A DNA stretch of 64,000 nucleotides from Gluconobacter kondonii (GTDB lineage Bacteria > Pseudomonadota > Alphaproteobacteria > Acetobacterales > Acetobacteraceae): assembly GCF_002723995.1 (NCBI RefSeq), contig NZ_BEWP01000006.1:62001-126000 (forward strand), read 5' to 3'. The position numbers and the translations under genes were made by a program. The notes under the pieces were generated by a model that was not told the DNA's origin, did no database searches, and saw nothing but the letters and a program-made list of their open reading frames with translations. The stretch's first letter is position 1; each line of letters opens with the position of its first letter. Positions 15,936 through 23,057 of the stretch are shown here, piece after piece.

Positions 15936-16616
15936 ATGTCTCGAATTCTCATTGAGGCTCGCGCACTGGCGTTTGCTTCATTTGCCGTTAACCCCGACAG
16001 CAATCGCTACCATCTGCGTGGAGTGCGGATTGAGCATCATGCCGGTCATGCCGTCTGTATTGCCACTGATGGCCTCATGCTGCTGTTTGCGCGGTCTTCC
16101 TTCCAGACGGATCCGTTCGAGCCATTCACCCTGAATTTTCGCAAGAGCGGGCGCCTGTTCGTCTGCGCGCGCAAGATGGGTCCCATGGTCTCAATCACTA
16201 TCGGTCCGGATGGAGAGGCGGTCTGGGCAATCGAGCGCATGAACGGCACCGTGATCGAACGCGGGTTCGTTGAATTGCTGGATGCTGAAGATCAGTTTCC
16301 CGAATGGCGGGCCCTTCTGCCTCGTAGTCCTGTTCCTGTCTCACCAATGCCGATCGATGTCTGGCACAAGCCGATACGCTGGCTCTGCCGCGCCGTCGAT
16401 AATTATCAAGGTGACGTTGCCTGCACACTCCGTCTGGCCTCCCCAGGTCCGGGACAACCGATTGTTGCCGTTCTGCCCGCCACGCCAGGAGTCGGCGGCC
16501 TGATCGTCCCCGTCTCATGCGAGCAAGGCATGGAGATCGTTTTCCCTGACTGGACGATGCTGGAGCCACAGAACGGAGAGGCAGCCAAAGACCCGGTCGT
16601 GGAGGATGCAGCATGA
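15936..16616 (+). CDS. Possible sliding-clamp-like (DnaN-type) phage protein
   Basis: A 226-residue protein. GHAVCIATDGLMLLFARSSF (residues ~37-56) matches the ATDG motif of the beta-clamp N-terminal domain, and the following beta-strand/helix pattern and FPEWRALLP (~residues 123-131) also occur in clamp-type folds. It is shorter than a bacterial DnaN (~370), so it would cover about two of the three domains. Related proteins may act as phage processivity factors or as decoys for host polymerase. The family assignment is from motif memory and is not certain. Confidence 0.45.
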   Translation: MSRILIEARALAFASFAVNPDSNRYHLRGVRIEHHAGHAVCIATDGLMLLFARSSFQTDPFEPFTLNFRKSGRLFVCARKMGPMVSITIGPDGEAVWAIERMNGTVIERGFVELLDAEDQFPEWRALLPRSPVPVSPMPIDVWHKPIRWLCRAVDNYQGDVACTLRLASPGPGQPIVAVLPATPGVGGLIVPVSCEQGMEIVFPDWTMLEPQNGEAAKDPVVEDAA

Positions 16617-16825
16617 GGACGTCTTCTGATTTCCGAAGCCTGCGCGCCCAAGCGGCCTGCATGGGCTGGAAGCCATCAAAGACCAATGGCGGCCACATCC
16701 GCTGGCGTCATGCGTGCGGTGCAATTGTATTCGCCCCGTCCACCCCAAGTGATTGCCGTTCACGCAAAAACACTCTGGCACAATTGAAGCGCTCCACTCC
16801 CGCGCTGAAAGCACAGGCATCATGA
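16613..16825 (+). CDS. HicA-like small protein
   Basis: A 70-residue protein with the double-stranded-RNA-binding-like HicA plan: a helix, then MGWKPSKTNGGHIRWRH in which the His after GG corresponds to the active-site His of HicA mRNA interferases, a strand (GAIVFAPSTPSD) and a C-terminal helix with KNTLAQLKR. No HicB gene is adjacent, so it may be an accessory RNA-binding protein rather than a toxin. It overlaps both neighbours by 4 nt. Confidence 0.5.
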   Translation: MRTSSDFRSLRAQAACMGWKPSKTNGGHIRWRHACGAIVFAPSTPSDCRSRKNTLAQLKRSTPALKAQAS

Positions 16826-17376
16826 GCAAGATCCTGATCACAAAGGCCGGTCAGGACGTTCTGGCCCGGAAAATGAAGCACGCCCTTGATACAGCATTGC
16901 TGGAGGGGCCTCGGACGACTGAAGAGATCATGATCTCTCTGGTGGTCCTGCTGATTGGCGGAAAATATGACTACAAGGTCATACTGGACCGCATCACGGG
17001 CCAGGATGGTGACGGCGGATTTCGTCGCATGGAGCAGGTCGACGTCGAGGACATAGCGATAGAGACGATCCAGCGTCTCACGCAGATCATTCCTCCGTAC
17101 AAGCGCACAAGCGCTGGCCGACCGGATGAATCCTGTCAGGTCGGCGAACTGATCGGTGCGATCGTCAACGCCGACACCTATCTGCCGAACATGGCGACTG
17201 AGGACGTCCTGACACACGTTCCCAGGCACACACTTCTGGAACTCATCCCCGCAGATTCTGGCCCAGAGAAGCATGTCAGGCGCGCGAAGCTTGGAGATCT
17301 CCGCGCCATGATCGTGGAGGCGAAAGCCGAATGGCACCCCACGTCCTTCAGCTCATTCACGGAGGATCTGTCATGA
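16822..17376 (+). CDS. Hypothetical early protein
   Basis: A 184-residue mixed alpha/beta protein with no motif I recognise. The N-terminus is helical (QDVLARKMKHALDTALLEG). The ATG at 16822 overlaps the upstream stop, and its own stop overlaps the next small gene; the frame's further upstream extension is not needed. Confidence 0.5.
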   Translation: MSKILITKAGQDVLARKMKHALDTALLEGPRTTEEIMISLVVLLIGGKYDYKVILDRITGQDGDGGFRRMEQVDVEDIAIETIQRLTQIIPPYKRTSAGRPDESCQVGELIGAIVNADTYLPNMATEDVLTHVPRHTLLELIPADSGPEKHVRRAKLGDLRAMIVEAKAEWHPTSFSSFTEDLS

Positions 17377-17486
17377 AGAGCTTCCTGAAGCAAATCTGGC
17401 GCGTCTTTAGCGCGAAGCTCGCGCTGCCTAAGCGGTGGGCTGAAGACGAATATCAGGGCAGCGACATTCATATGGATAACTGGTGA
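17373..17486 (+). CDS. 37-residue hypothetical peptide
   Basis: A small coupled gene whose ATG overlaps the previous stop in an ATGA junction. The peptide starts with a basic amphipathic segment (MKSFLKQIWRVFSAKLALPK) and ends in an acidic half. Support comes only from the coupling and from filling the gap before the excisionase-like gene. Confidence 0.35.
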   Translation: MKSFLKQIWRVFSAKLALPKRWAEDEYQGSDIHMDNW

Positions 17487-17497
17487 GTTCGTGACTG

Positions 17498-17893
17498 ATG
17501 AAGATTGATGAAATTCCTAAAGTCTACACCGTCAACGATCTTCTGGATCACCTGAAGGGTCGTATCGGTCGGGGAAAACTGATGCAGCACCTTTCTCAAG
17601 TCCCTGAGTTCGGCGATGGCCCCACGCACCGTCGCTGGTCCAACCGGATCGTTTTTTATCCCGAAGATATTACCCGTCTGCTGTCGAGCCTCGAATGTCC
17701 CTTAAAATCGTCAAACGCCACAACACGAACAACCTCTATATCCGCGGCACCATCCGGGGCACGAGCGTATGCGAAAGCACTGGAACTTCTGACCCCACGC
17801 GGGCGGAAGAATTCCGTGCCAAGCGCGAGGCCGAACTCTGGACCGAGAGCATCTATGGCAAGAAGGCAACCGTCACATTCGCCCATGCCGTAG
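17498..17893 (+). CDS. Excisionase-like DNA-binding protein overlapping the integrase
   Basis: A 131-residue protein. The first ~70 residues (VNDLLDHLKGRIGRGKLMQHL then PEDITRLLSSLECP) look like a winged-helix/AlpA-type DNA-binding domain, and position directly before the integrase suggests a recombination directionality factor. The last ~66 codons overlap the integrase start in another frame for 199 nt. The prophage 2 counterpart (21590-21964) aligns along the N-terminal domain (VPEFxxxPTHRR is shared) and also in part of the overlapping tail (AY..AL..LT), with the same frame relation. Excisionase function is inferred. Confidence 0.65.
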   Translation: MKIDEIPKVYTVNDLLDHLKGRIGRGKLMQHLSQVPEFGDGPTHRRWSNRIVFYPEDITRLLSSLECPLKSSNATTRTTSISAAPSGARAYAKALELLTPRGRKNSVPSARPNSGPRASMARRQPSHSPMP

Positions 17894-18804
17894 CGGCCTA
17901 TCTGGAGGCAGAGGAACGATCAGAGACGACCAAGTTCCACCTCCGCCGCCTTCTGAACTATTTCGGCACCACGCGACTGATCGAGATTGCACAGCCTCAG
18001 CTGGACGATGCCTATCGCAAGATTCTACGGGACGGTATTGCCGCCAGCTCCGCCACAAAAATGCGCGGCGTGCTGACACCATTGCGCGCTGTTCTAGAGT
18101 TCGCCGCGATTCGCCAATGGTGCGATCGACCGGCTTTCGACACGCCCCGCATTCAACGCGGTCGAACAACCTATCTGAAGCCGGCCGAGGTCAGGCGTCT
18201 GATTGACGCCGCCGCCCCTCACCTGAAGCCGCTGCTGACGTTCTTGGTCGGAACAGGCGTCAGGATGTCCGAAGCGTTGGATCTGGAATGGAAGGACGTT
18301 GATCTGCGCGGGAAACAGGCTGTCGTCTGGCAAAAGCAGGGGAATGAACGCAGACTGGAGCTTGTGCCAGTAGTGATGGAAGCGCTTAAAGCCCTGCCCC
18401 ACCGACACGGCCACGTTTTCCGTCCGGTCCAGATCCGTAGACGATTCAAGGGAGCCGATCCGGAGAGGATTATTGGCGAGCGCTACCATAACAACGGCCG
18501 CACTAGCGGTGGGCAGATTAAATCAGGTTGGGCGGCCGCATGTCGCAAAGCTAAGCTGCCAGGAAAATTCCGGGTCTGGATCCCCAAAGGCGAAACCACA
18601 GAGCGCCGCGTCTTCGTCCCTGACATCACTCCTCACGATCTCCGCCATACCTGGGCCACCTGGCATTACTGTCTACACAAAGATCTCCTCCGTCTGAAAG
18701 ACGAAGGAGGCTGGAGCACGATCAATATGGTGACGCGGTATGCGAAGCAGATGTCTATTGTCTATATTGCTGAAGTCAAAGAATTTATATCATCTTATAA
18801 GTGA
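17695..18804 (+). CDS. int: Tyrosine integrase of prophage 1
   Basis: A 369-residue phage integrase. Catalytic residues are visible: Arg in GTGVRMSEALDLEWKDV, HDLRHTWATWH, GGW and the nucleophile Tyr in MVTRYAK. It aligns with the prophage 2 integrase nearly end to end (both have FRAKREAELW, ERSETT, TRYAK.M), but the last 16 residues after the Tyr differ completely and are encoded by AT-rich DNA, so the 3' end from about 18754 seems to have been replaced. The start ATG lies inside the overlapping excisionase-like gene, within the codons for SLECP. Confidence 0.93.
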   Translation: MSLKIVKRHNTNNLYIRGTIRGTSVCESTGTSDPTRAEEFRAKREAELWTESIYGKKATVTFAHAVAAYLEAEERSETTKFHLRRLLNYFGTTRLIEIAQPQLDDAYRKILRDGIAASSATKMRGVLTPLRAVLEFAAIRQWCDRPAFDTPRIQRGRTTYLKPAEVRRLIDAAAPHLKPLLTFLVGTGVRMSEALDLEWKDVDLRGKQAVVWQKQGNERRLELVPVVMEALKALPHRHGHVFRPVQIRRRFKGADPERIIGERYHNNGRTSGGQIKSGWAAACRKAKLPGKFRVWIPKGETTERRVFVPDITPHDLRHTWATWHYCLHKDLLRLKDEGGWSTINMVTRYAKQMSIVYIAEVKEFISSYK

Positions 18805-18807
18805 CAG

Positions 18808-19338
18808 TTAATCATTCTTATACTCCTCACTAAAAAGTGCATGTGATCTTTTTGTTACCATAAGTAAATTAAGTAGGAAATGAGAATAAATAAATGCGGA
18901 TATGTCGGAATATAAAATTCTATTAGACATTTTTGTTTGAGTTAATATGGAATACACCAGAATAAAATAAACAAGAGATATTATACATATAAAAACAAGA
19001 TAAGATATATTACAATCCACTTCGTTTATAAGCTTATTTCTGATTTCAAACTTATACTCTACTATGATATTCTCATCTGAATTTTTTGACCACTTCCTAG
19101 TAAATATGCCAAAGATTGCAACTTGTATGTTCAATAGCAGTGCTATAAAAATCCCAAAGAATGTTATTGATGTATTATAAAAATCTTTGTCAAAGCGAAT
19201 ATGTAATAAATTTATAATTACCCCAAATATTATTGGCACCACAAAGAAAATAAAAACATCAAAATTGTTAATTTTTTTATTTTCATCTCGCAAGGTATTA
19301 AAGTGGTCTATAACAATATCTGTCATGGAGATTTTCAT
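18808..19338 (-). CDS. Four-segment membrane protein of an AT-rich two-gene cassette
   Basis: A 176-residue protein with four predicted membrane segments: residues ~27-47 (VFIFFVVPIIFGVIINLLHI), ~55-78 (SITFFGIFIALLLNIQVAIF), ~113-133 (LVFICIISLVYFILVYSIL) and ~148-163. The hydrophilic loop (~80-110) is charged. Its ATG overlaps the stop of the upstream 303-residue gene by 4 nt, so the two are made together. Base composition is much more AT-rich than the rest of the window. I recognise no family; a membrane effector paired with a cytoplasmic sensor, as in many defence systems, is a hypothesis. Confidence 0.75.
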   Translation of the reverse strand: MKISMTDIVIDHFNTLRDENKKINNFDVFIFFVVPIIFGVIINLLHIRFDKDFYNTSITFFGIFIALLLNIQVAIFGIFTRKWSKNSDENIIVEYKFEIRNKLINEVDCNISYLVFICIISLVYFILVYSILTQTKMSNRILYSDISAFIYSHFLLNLLMVTKRSHALFSEEYKND

Positions 19339-20246
19339 TCTTTTTTACCTATAAATCTATGAGAGATGCTCCTTTGTATCTCGGCAGATTGTTGAACTAG
19401 ACTCTGCAAGGTCGGATGGCCATTAGGCGAAAAATCAACATCTTCTGAAATATCTATCAGGCCAGCATCTTTATTGATTCCAAAAATAGAAACTTTACGT
19501 GTTTTTCCACCAATATTTATGCTTGCATCAGCCTCGTTAAAATCTATTCCGGAGCAAGTTATTAGAGATCCTTCAGAGTGCCTGAACTTTTCTACTACTT
19601 CTCCAAGAATGCCTATTTTCTGCTTTCGTCTAGCTGAGATGGTTAGTTCAATGTCTACTGACTCTGGCATTGTGTTTACAAGAAGATCAGCGATATCCGT
19701 GCTTGTGTTTCTTTTTATGAAAGTAACTTTTTTGACAGGAGAGTCCTTTAGAACACCATCTGTAAAATCCTGAGGAATTACTCTTTGGAACCATAGTTTG
19801 TATCCGGGATGAGTCCTTTCGAACCACTCTCGCAATACAGTCCAAGTCAATGACACGCACGATTTGCCCGAAAAAGTTTGTAGAGATAGAAATATGTTTC
19901 TATCATCAGGCATCCAAAAATCATAGAAAAGAGGTATTTCTTCGACGTCTGATGACTTTCTAGCATATTTTTTAGTCTTGGTTCTAAGGTCTTTTATAGT
20001 GCTCTCATATCCAAAGGTGCCATAATCTATATATCCATATATTCTATTTGGATCATTATTAAGTTTTTCAATTACCCAGCTTCTCTCAGTTTTGTGGTCT
20101 GCAACATGAGTATTTTGTCCCTGAATGAATTCACTAACAAAATTCACCAGCTCGTTGTTCTTTTTGTATTTTACTTTTTCTACTGGGTTACTGGATTCCT
20201 CGTAAACGCTTATAGCATAAATGCGTAGACCAATTGATGCGGGCAT
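19335..20246 (-). CDS. Unrecognised 303-residue protein of the AT-rich cassette
   Basis: A soluble alpha/beta protein starting MPASIGLRIYAISVYEES. Visible blocks are IYGYIDYGTFGYESTIKDL (residues ~68-86), EIPLFYDFWMPDDRNIFLSL (~102-121), VKKVTFIKRNTSTDIADLLV (~172-191) and a C-terminal part with SINIGGKTRKVSIFGI and DGHPTLQSL-type sequence (here NGHPTLQSLVQQ). From memory this resembles an unnamed family found in mobile regions of diverse bacteria, but I cannot name it. No nuclease, kinase or nucleotide-binding motif is evident. It is the first gene of the cassette, with GGA upstream of the ATG. Confidence 0.75.
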   Translation of the reverse strand: MPASIGLRIYAISVYEESSNPVEKVKYKKNNELVNFVSEFIQGQNTHVADHKTERSWVIEKLNNDPNRIYGYIDYGTFGYESTIKDLRTKTKKYARKSSDVEEIPLFYDFWMPDDRNIFLSLQTFSGKSCVSLTWTVLREWFERTHPGYKLWFQRVIPQDFTDGVLKDSPVKKVTFIKRNTSTDIADLLVNTMPESVDIELTISARRKQKIGILGEVVEKFRHSEGSLITCSGIDFNEADASINIGGKTRKVSIFGINKDAGLIDISEDVDFSPNGHPTLQSLVQQSAEIQRSISHRFIGKKE

Positions 20247-20548
20247 AGTCTATTTCCAAATCCCTCGAAGTGTTCGCCGAGGCTAACTCATGTTTCAAAC
20301 TAAGACTATATGAATCGCAAACCAAATTTTTCTCTGACTTCTTTGGTTTATGGCTAAATTCATTTCAGGAATATGAAATGAATTGGACGCGATAAGAATC
20401 GCCTTAGAGCGCACAAGTCTTCAGGGGTATCCGGATTTTCTCCAGATTCATCGCCGATTCAAACAGGCAGATTCAATCTGAAACGACATATAGATAAAGT
20501 CTGAACATCATCACTGATGATGAATTATATGTATTTTTAAGGAGTTAG
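20247..20548. other. AT-rich non-coding flank of the cassette
   Basis: No gene is visible. It contains a perfect 10-bp inverted repeat (AATTCATTTC/GAAATGAATT, 20357-20366 and 20375-20384, 8-nt gap) and a small palindrome ATCATC-ACT-GATGAT near 20506-20520. One or both may be control sites of the leftward cassette, whose promoter must lie here. Confidence 0.5.
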
Positions 20549-20598
20549 GATGGTGGGCGCGACAGGGATTGAACCTGTGACCCCTGCCGTGTGAAGGC
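20549..20598. repeat. attL: 50-bp copy of the tRNA-Val 3' end
   Basis: Identical to 56795-56844. It covers the tRNA 3' terminus through the anticodon loop/stem region and ends at GTGTGAAGGC, after which the two copies diverge. It marks the left junction of prophage 2. Confidence 0.95.
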
Positions 20599-20642
20599 GA
20601 AGGAGGCCTTCTGTAAGTATCTGATAAACAGATATTTTAGTT

Positions 20643-21770
20643 CTAATTTCCTTTGCGGGCACCGATTTGGCACGTCAGGACAATATCAGGCCAGTCCGTG
20701 TGTGCAAGCCAGCGGATCACGCCTTCCCGATGATAGTCAGGCATCTTCTTGGCATAGCGTGTCACGATCCCAATCGTCTGCCAGCCCCCCTCTTCCTTTA
20801 GTCGTAATAGATCTCGATGAATGCAGTAGTGCCACGTCGCCCATGTATGGCGCAGGCAATGCGGTGTGAGGTCGGGCACGAAAGTCCGTTTCTCTGTGAG
20901 AGATCCTTTGGGTATCCAGATTCTCTCTCGGCCGGGCAGACCAGATCTCTTGCAGGCGTAAGCCCAAGCATTCTTGATCTGACCGCCACCATTGCGTCCG
21001 GTGTCATGGTACGCGTCGCCCATCGCTTGGCCGCGATATGGCCTAAATACCCTTCCCTCTCTGTGTGGTAGTCCACTTAAAGCCAGCACGACAACGGGCG
21101 GCAAATCAATGTGACGTTCTGTATCCTGTTTTTGCCATACTACGACGCGTGCGGCTGGCAGATCCACGTCTCGCCAATCCAATTCCAACGCTTCAGACAT
21201 GCGAGCGCCAGTGCCGATCAGGAATACGAGCAGCGGCCGTACATGGGGCGCGGCCTCATTTACCAGGTCCGTTGCCTCGTTTGGTCTCAGGAACTGCATT
21301 TTCGTACGGGGGATCTTCGGGCTTGCGAAGGCTGGCTTGTCGCACCAGTCTCTCAGCGCTGCAAATTCTAGAATGGCCCGAAGGGGAGTTAAAACGCCCC
21401 GGAGCTTTGTGGCCGGAGCTGCTGCCGCTCCCTTCGAGAGAATGGCTTTATATGCCTGGTCGACGTCTTCTTGCTTGATGGCATTCAGCTTGCGCGTACC
21501 AAAATGCCGCAGTAGCCGTTCGATATGAAACAACGTCGTCTCGCTCCGCTGTTCAGCCTCCAGATAAGCTGAAACGGCGGATGCAAAAGTTACGACCGCG
21601 CGTTTGCCGTAGACTGATTCTTCCCAGAGTTCCGCTTCCCGTTTTGCTCTGAAAGCCTCTGCCTGCTGCGGGTCAGGTGTGCCAGCGCATTCGTATATGC
21701 TTTGTCCTCGGACGGTTCCGCGGATGTAAAGCGATTCGCGGCCTTTCCGCTTGACGACTGACAGGGGCAT
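20643..21770 (-). CDS. int: Tyrosine integrase of prophage 2
   Basis: A 375-residue integrase with Arg in GTGARMSEALELDWRDV, HCLRHTWATWH, GGW and Tyr in IVTRYAKKM. It is a clear homologue of the prophage 1 integrase but has a full C-terminal tail (~35 residues past the Tyr). It lies next to attL with its 3' end facing the core repeat, so it is the enzyme that inserts into tRNA-Val. The ATG at 21770 is inside the excisionase-like gene, overlapping it for 181 nt, in the same frame relation as in prophage 1. Confidence 0.95.
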   Translation of the reverse strand: MPLSVVKRKGRESLYIRGTVRGQSIYECAGTPDPQQAEAFRAKREAELWEESVYGKRAVVTFASAVSAYLEAEQRSETTLFHIERLLRHFGTRKLNAIKQEDVDQAYKAILSKGAAAAPATKLRGVLTPLRAILEFAALRDWCDKPAFASPKIPRTKMQFLRPNEATDLVNEAAPHVRPLLVFLIGTGARMSEALELDWRDVDLPAARVVVWQKQDTERHIDLPPVVVLALSGLPHREGRVFRPYRGQAMGDAYHDTGRNGGGQIKNAWAYACKRSGLPGRERIWIPKGSLTEKRTFVPDLTPHCLRHTWATWHYCIHRDLLRLKEEGGWQTIGIVTRYAKKMPDYHREGVIRWLAHTDWPDIVLTCQIGARKGN

Positions 21771-21964
21771 TCTAGGCTTTCGATAAGGGTTCGGATGTCT
21801 TCAGGACGAAACATGATTTTGATGCCGATACGGCGGTGGGTCGGTGCTCCGTTAAACTCGGGCACTTGTTTGAGGTGATGCAACAGTTTCGTGCGCCCGA
21901 TGACGCCCTGTAGGTCATCAGCGAGAACTGAAGCCATGCTTCGGAGAACTATGCGATCACTCAT
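21590..21964 (-). CDS. Excisionase-like protein of prophage 2, overlapping the integrase
   Basis: A 124-residue protein aligned with the prophage 1 counterpart: GVIGRTKLLHHLKQVPEFNG, PTHRR, FRPEDIRTLIESLECP. The N-terminal half is a DNA-binding-like domain and the C-terminal ~60 residues are read through the integrase start region in another frame. The ATG at 21964 overlaps the upstream stop by 4 nt, which is preferred to a longer frame to 22021. Recombination directionality factor is an inference from position. Confidence 0.65.
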   Translation of the reverse strand: MSDRIVLRSMASVLADDLQGVIGRTKLLHHLKQVPEFNGAPTHRRIGIKIMFRPEDIRTLIESLECPCQSSSGKAANRFTSAEPSEDKAYTNALAHLTRSRQRLSEQNGKRNSGKNQSTANARS

Positions 21965-22137
21965 GCCCGTTCCTCCGCGTCCATAGCTGCGTCGATGGCG
22001 GCGCGGAATGAAGCGCGCCAATTACCGCCTCGGACGTCCCACTCCACACCTTTGGTGGAATCATTCCATCTTGATCGGGCCCGCGCGCAGTTCTGATCAA
22101 ACCAATCGAGCAGTTCTGTGTCTGTGCGCTCGCTCAT
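21961..22137 (-). CDS. 58-residue hypothetical protein
   Basis: A small protein (MSERTDTELLDWFDQNCARA at the start, then a Trp-containing middle and an Ala-rich end). WFDQN..AR..W..STKGVEWDVRGG is a pattern I associate with small phage early proteins but cannot name. Coupled to both neighbours by 4-nt overlaps. Confidence 0.5.
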   Translation of the reverse strand: MSERTDTELLDWFDQNCARARSRWNDSTKGVEWDVRGGNWRASFRAAIDAAMDAEERA

Positions 22138-22382
22138 GCGTAACGGCTCCCGAAGTCCGTCAGGTCCACCGAGATCTTCCCGGCGAAAGACGGGGCGCTG
22201 ACGGTGGCGACCAGACGGCTGCCGAGATAGATGTCGTGAGCGCAGATCGTGCGGCGCGTGTCTTCTTTGGCGCGGCGTTCGGCGTCCCGGTATTCGGCAA
22301 AGCCCTGATCCCGCTGTGGGCTGGGCCGCATTCCCAGCAGAGTGACGCGAAAGAGGTCCGGCGATCGGGATGACGCTCTCAT
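22134..22382 (-). CDS. 82-residue hypothetical protein
   Basis: Starts at the ATG at 22382 after GGAGGCGCC. The N-terminal part is basic, the C-terminal part beta-rich (DIYLGSRLVATVSAPSFAGK). Unrecognised. Overlaps both neighbours by 4 nt in the leftward early operon. Confidence 0.5.
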   Translation of the reverse strand: MRASSRSPDLFRVTLLGMRPSPQRDQGFAEYRDAERRAKEDTRRTICAHDIYLGSRLVATVSAPSFAGKISVDLTDFGSRYA

Positions 22383-22516
22383 GGCGCCTCCTTCGGGCCG
22401 AGCCCCTGCATCCACGCGTCAGCCTTGGCGATGACAAGCCCGGTGATGATCCCTGCCCCATACAACCCGGCAACCAGCGCGCACGGGAGGAGCACGTCTA
22501 TGACTTCAGTGGACAT
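22379..22516 (-). CDS. 45-residue single-pass membrane protein
   Basis: A small gene whose product has one clear membrane segment (LPCALVAGLYGAGIITGLVI, residues ~9-28) and a short cytoplasmic tail. Its stop overlaps the next ATG by 4 nt and its start lies 11 nt inside the end of the previous gene, so the operon geometry supports it. Function unknown. Confidence 0.5.
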   Translation of the reverse strand: MSTEVIDVLLPCALVAGLYGAGIITGLVIAKADAWMQGLGPKEAP

Positions 22517-22970
22517 CGCGCCCTCCCGGAAGAAGATCCGTGCAGAAGCGCAGGAAGCTCGCGATGCGAAGACCGCGGACTTGCGGGGCGGAATGCTCCA
22601 GCAGCTCGTCCAGCGTCTGCGGGCCGATCACAACAGGCGGCTCGGGAAACGGCACCGGATCGGCCGGGCGCGTTGCGTGCAGTAGAGCGATCAGTTCGTT
22701 CTCTACTTCGTTCGCGGTCTGGGCATAGGCCTTGGCGATGCCTGCGTTGGGCGCATCTTTGGCCCGTTCCCGCGCATAGATCAGGCAGACACGTTTCTCA
22801 CGTGCCTTGCCCTGAACGGCGACAGACCGGTCGGACAGATATTCTGTGAACGTGCGATCCGTATGACCCCGCAGCAGAGGGTGAAGCGGGCGCAGTAAGG
22901 GAACGGAAGCGGCAGCCCTGAGGCTGATGGTTGCGTGAGACTGGCGCGTCTCACCTGCGGGCAATGACAT
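22506..22970 (-). CDS. Hypothetical early protein
   Basis: A 154-residue protein. The helix ANEVENELIALLHATRPADP (~residues 86-105) followed by a Pro-rich linker parallels the prophage 1 early protein at 14809-15234. The N-terminal part is basic. The ATG at 22970 has GGAG 6 nt upstream and is preferred to the ATG four codons earlier. First gene of the leftward early operon, facing the operators at 23004-23054. Confidence 0.5.
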   Translation of the reverse strand: MSLPAGETRQSHATISLRAAASVPLLRPLHPLLRGHTDRTFTEYLSDRSVAVQGKAREKRVCLIYARERAKDAPNAGIAKAYAQTANEVENELIALLHATRPADPVPFPEPPVVIGPQTLDELLEHSAPQVRGLRIASFLRFCTDLLPGGRDVH

Positions 22971-23003
22971 ATCGATCTCCATCGCGTTGGTGCGATGGAG
23001 ATA

Positions 23004-23054
23004 GTTTCACCAGAAGAAACTTATTGGTCAATAAAAAATTTCATCAGAAGAAAT
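23004..23054. promoter_or_regulatory. Two 17-bp operators on the leftward side of the repressor
   Basis: GTTTCACCAGAAGAAAC (23004-23020) and ATTTCATCAGAAGAAAT (23038-23054) share a 5-7-5 plan with GTTTC/GAAAC-type arms. They lie between the leftward early operon and the end of the repressor gene and should control the leftward promoter. Confidence 0.7.
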
Positions 23055-23057
23055 TTC

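Larger units (their letters stand above)
1..18754. mobile_element. Prophage 1 (lambda-type head and packaging genes), left end outside window
   Basis: The block reads as one temperate phage. It has a terminase, portal, protease and head gene set on the minus strand in the lambda order (Nu1, A, W, B, C, scaffold, D), a replication block with a DnaB-type helicase, a divergent repressor/Cro region, and an integrase at the right end. The left boundary is not in the window. The right boundary is placed at the abrupt change to AT-rich DNA inside the 3' end of the integrase gene, which is an inference; no direct repeat pair for this element is visible because the other end is missing. Confidence 0.85.

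Noticed and set aside
1-20598. Idea that prophage 1 and prophage 2 are tandem insertions in the same tRNA-Val.
   Set aside because: Integrase 1 faces the repeat from the opposite side compared with integrase 2, so the core orientation would be inverted, and no third repeat copy is seen in the window.
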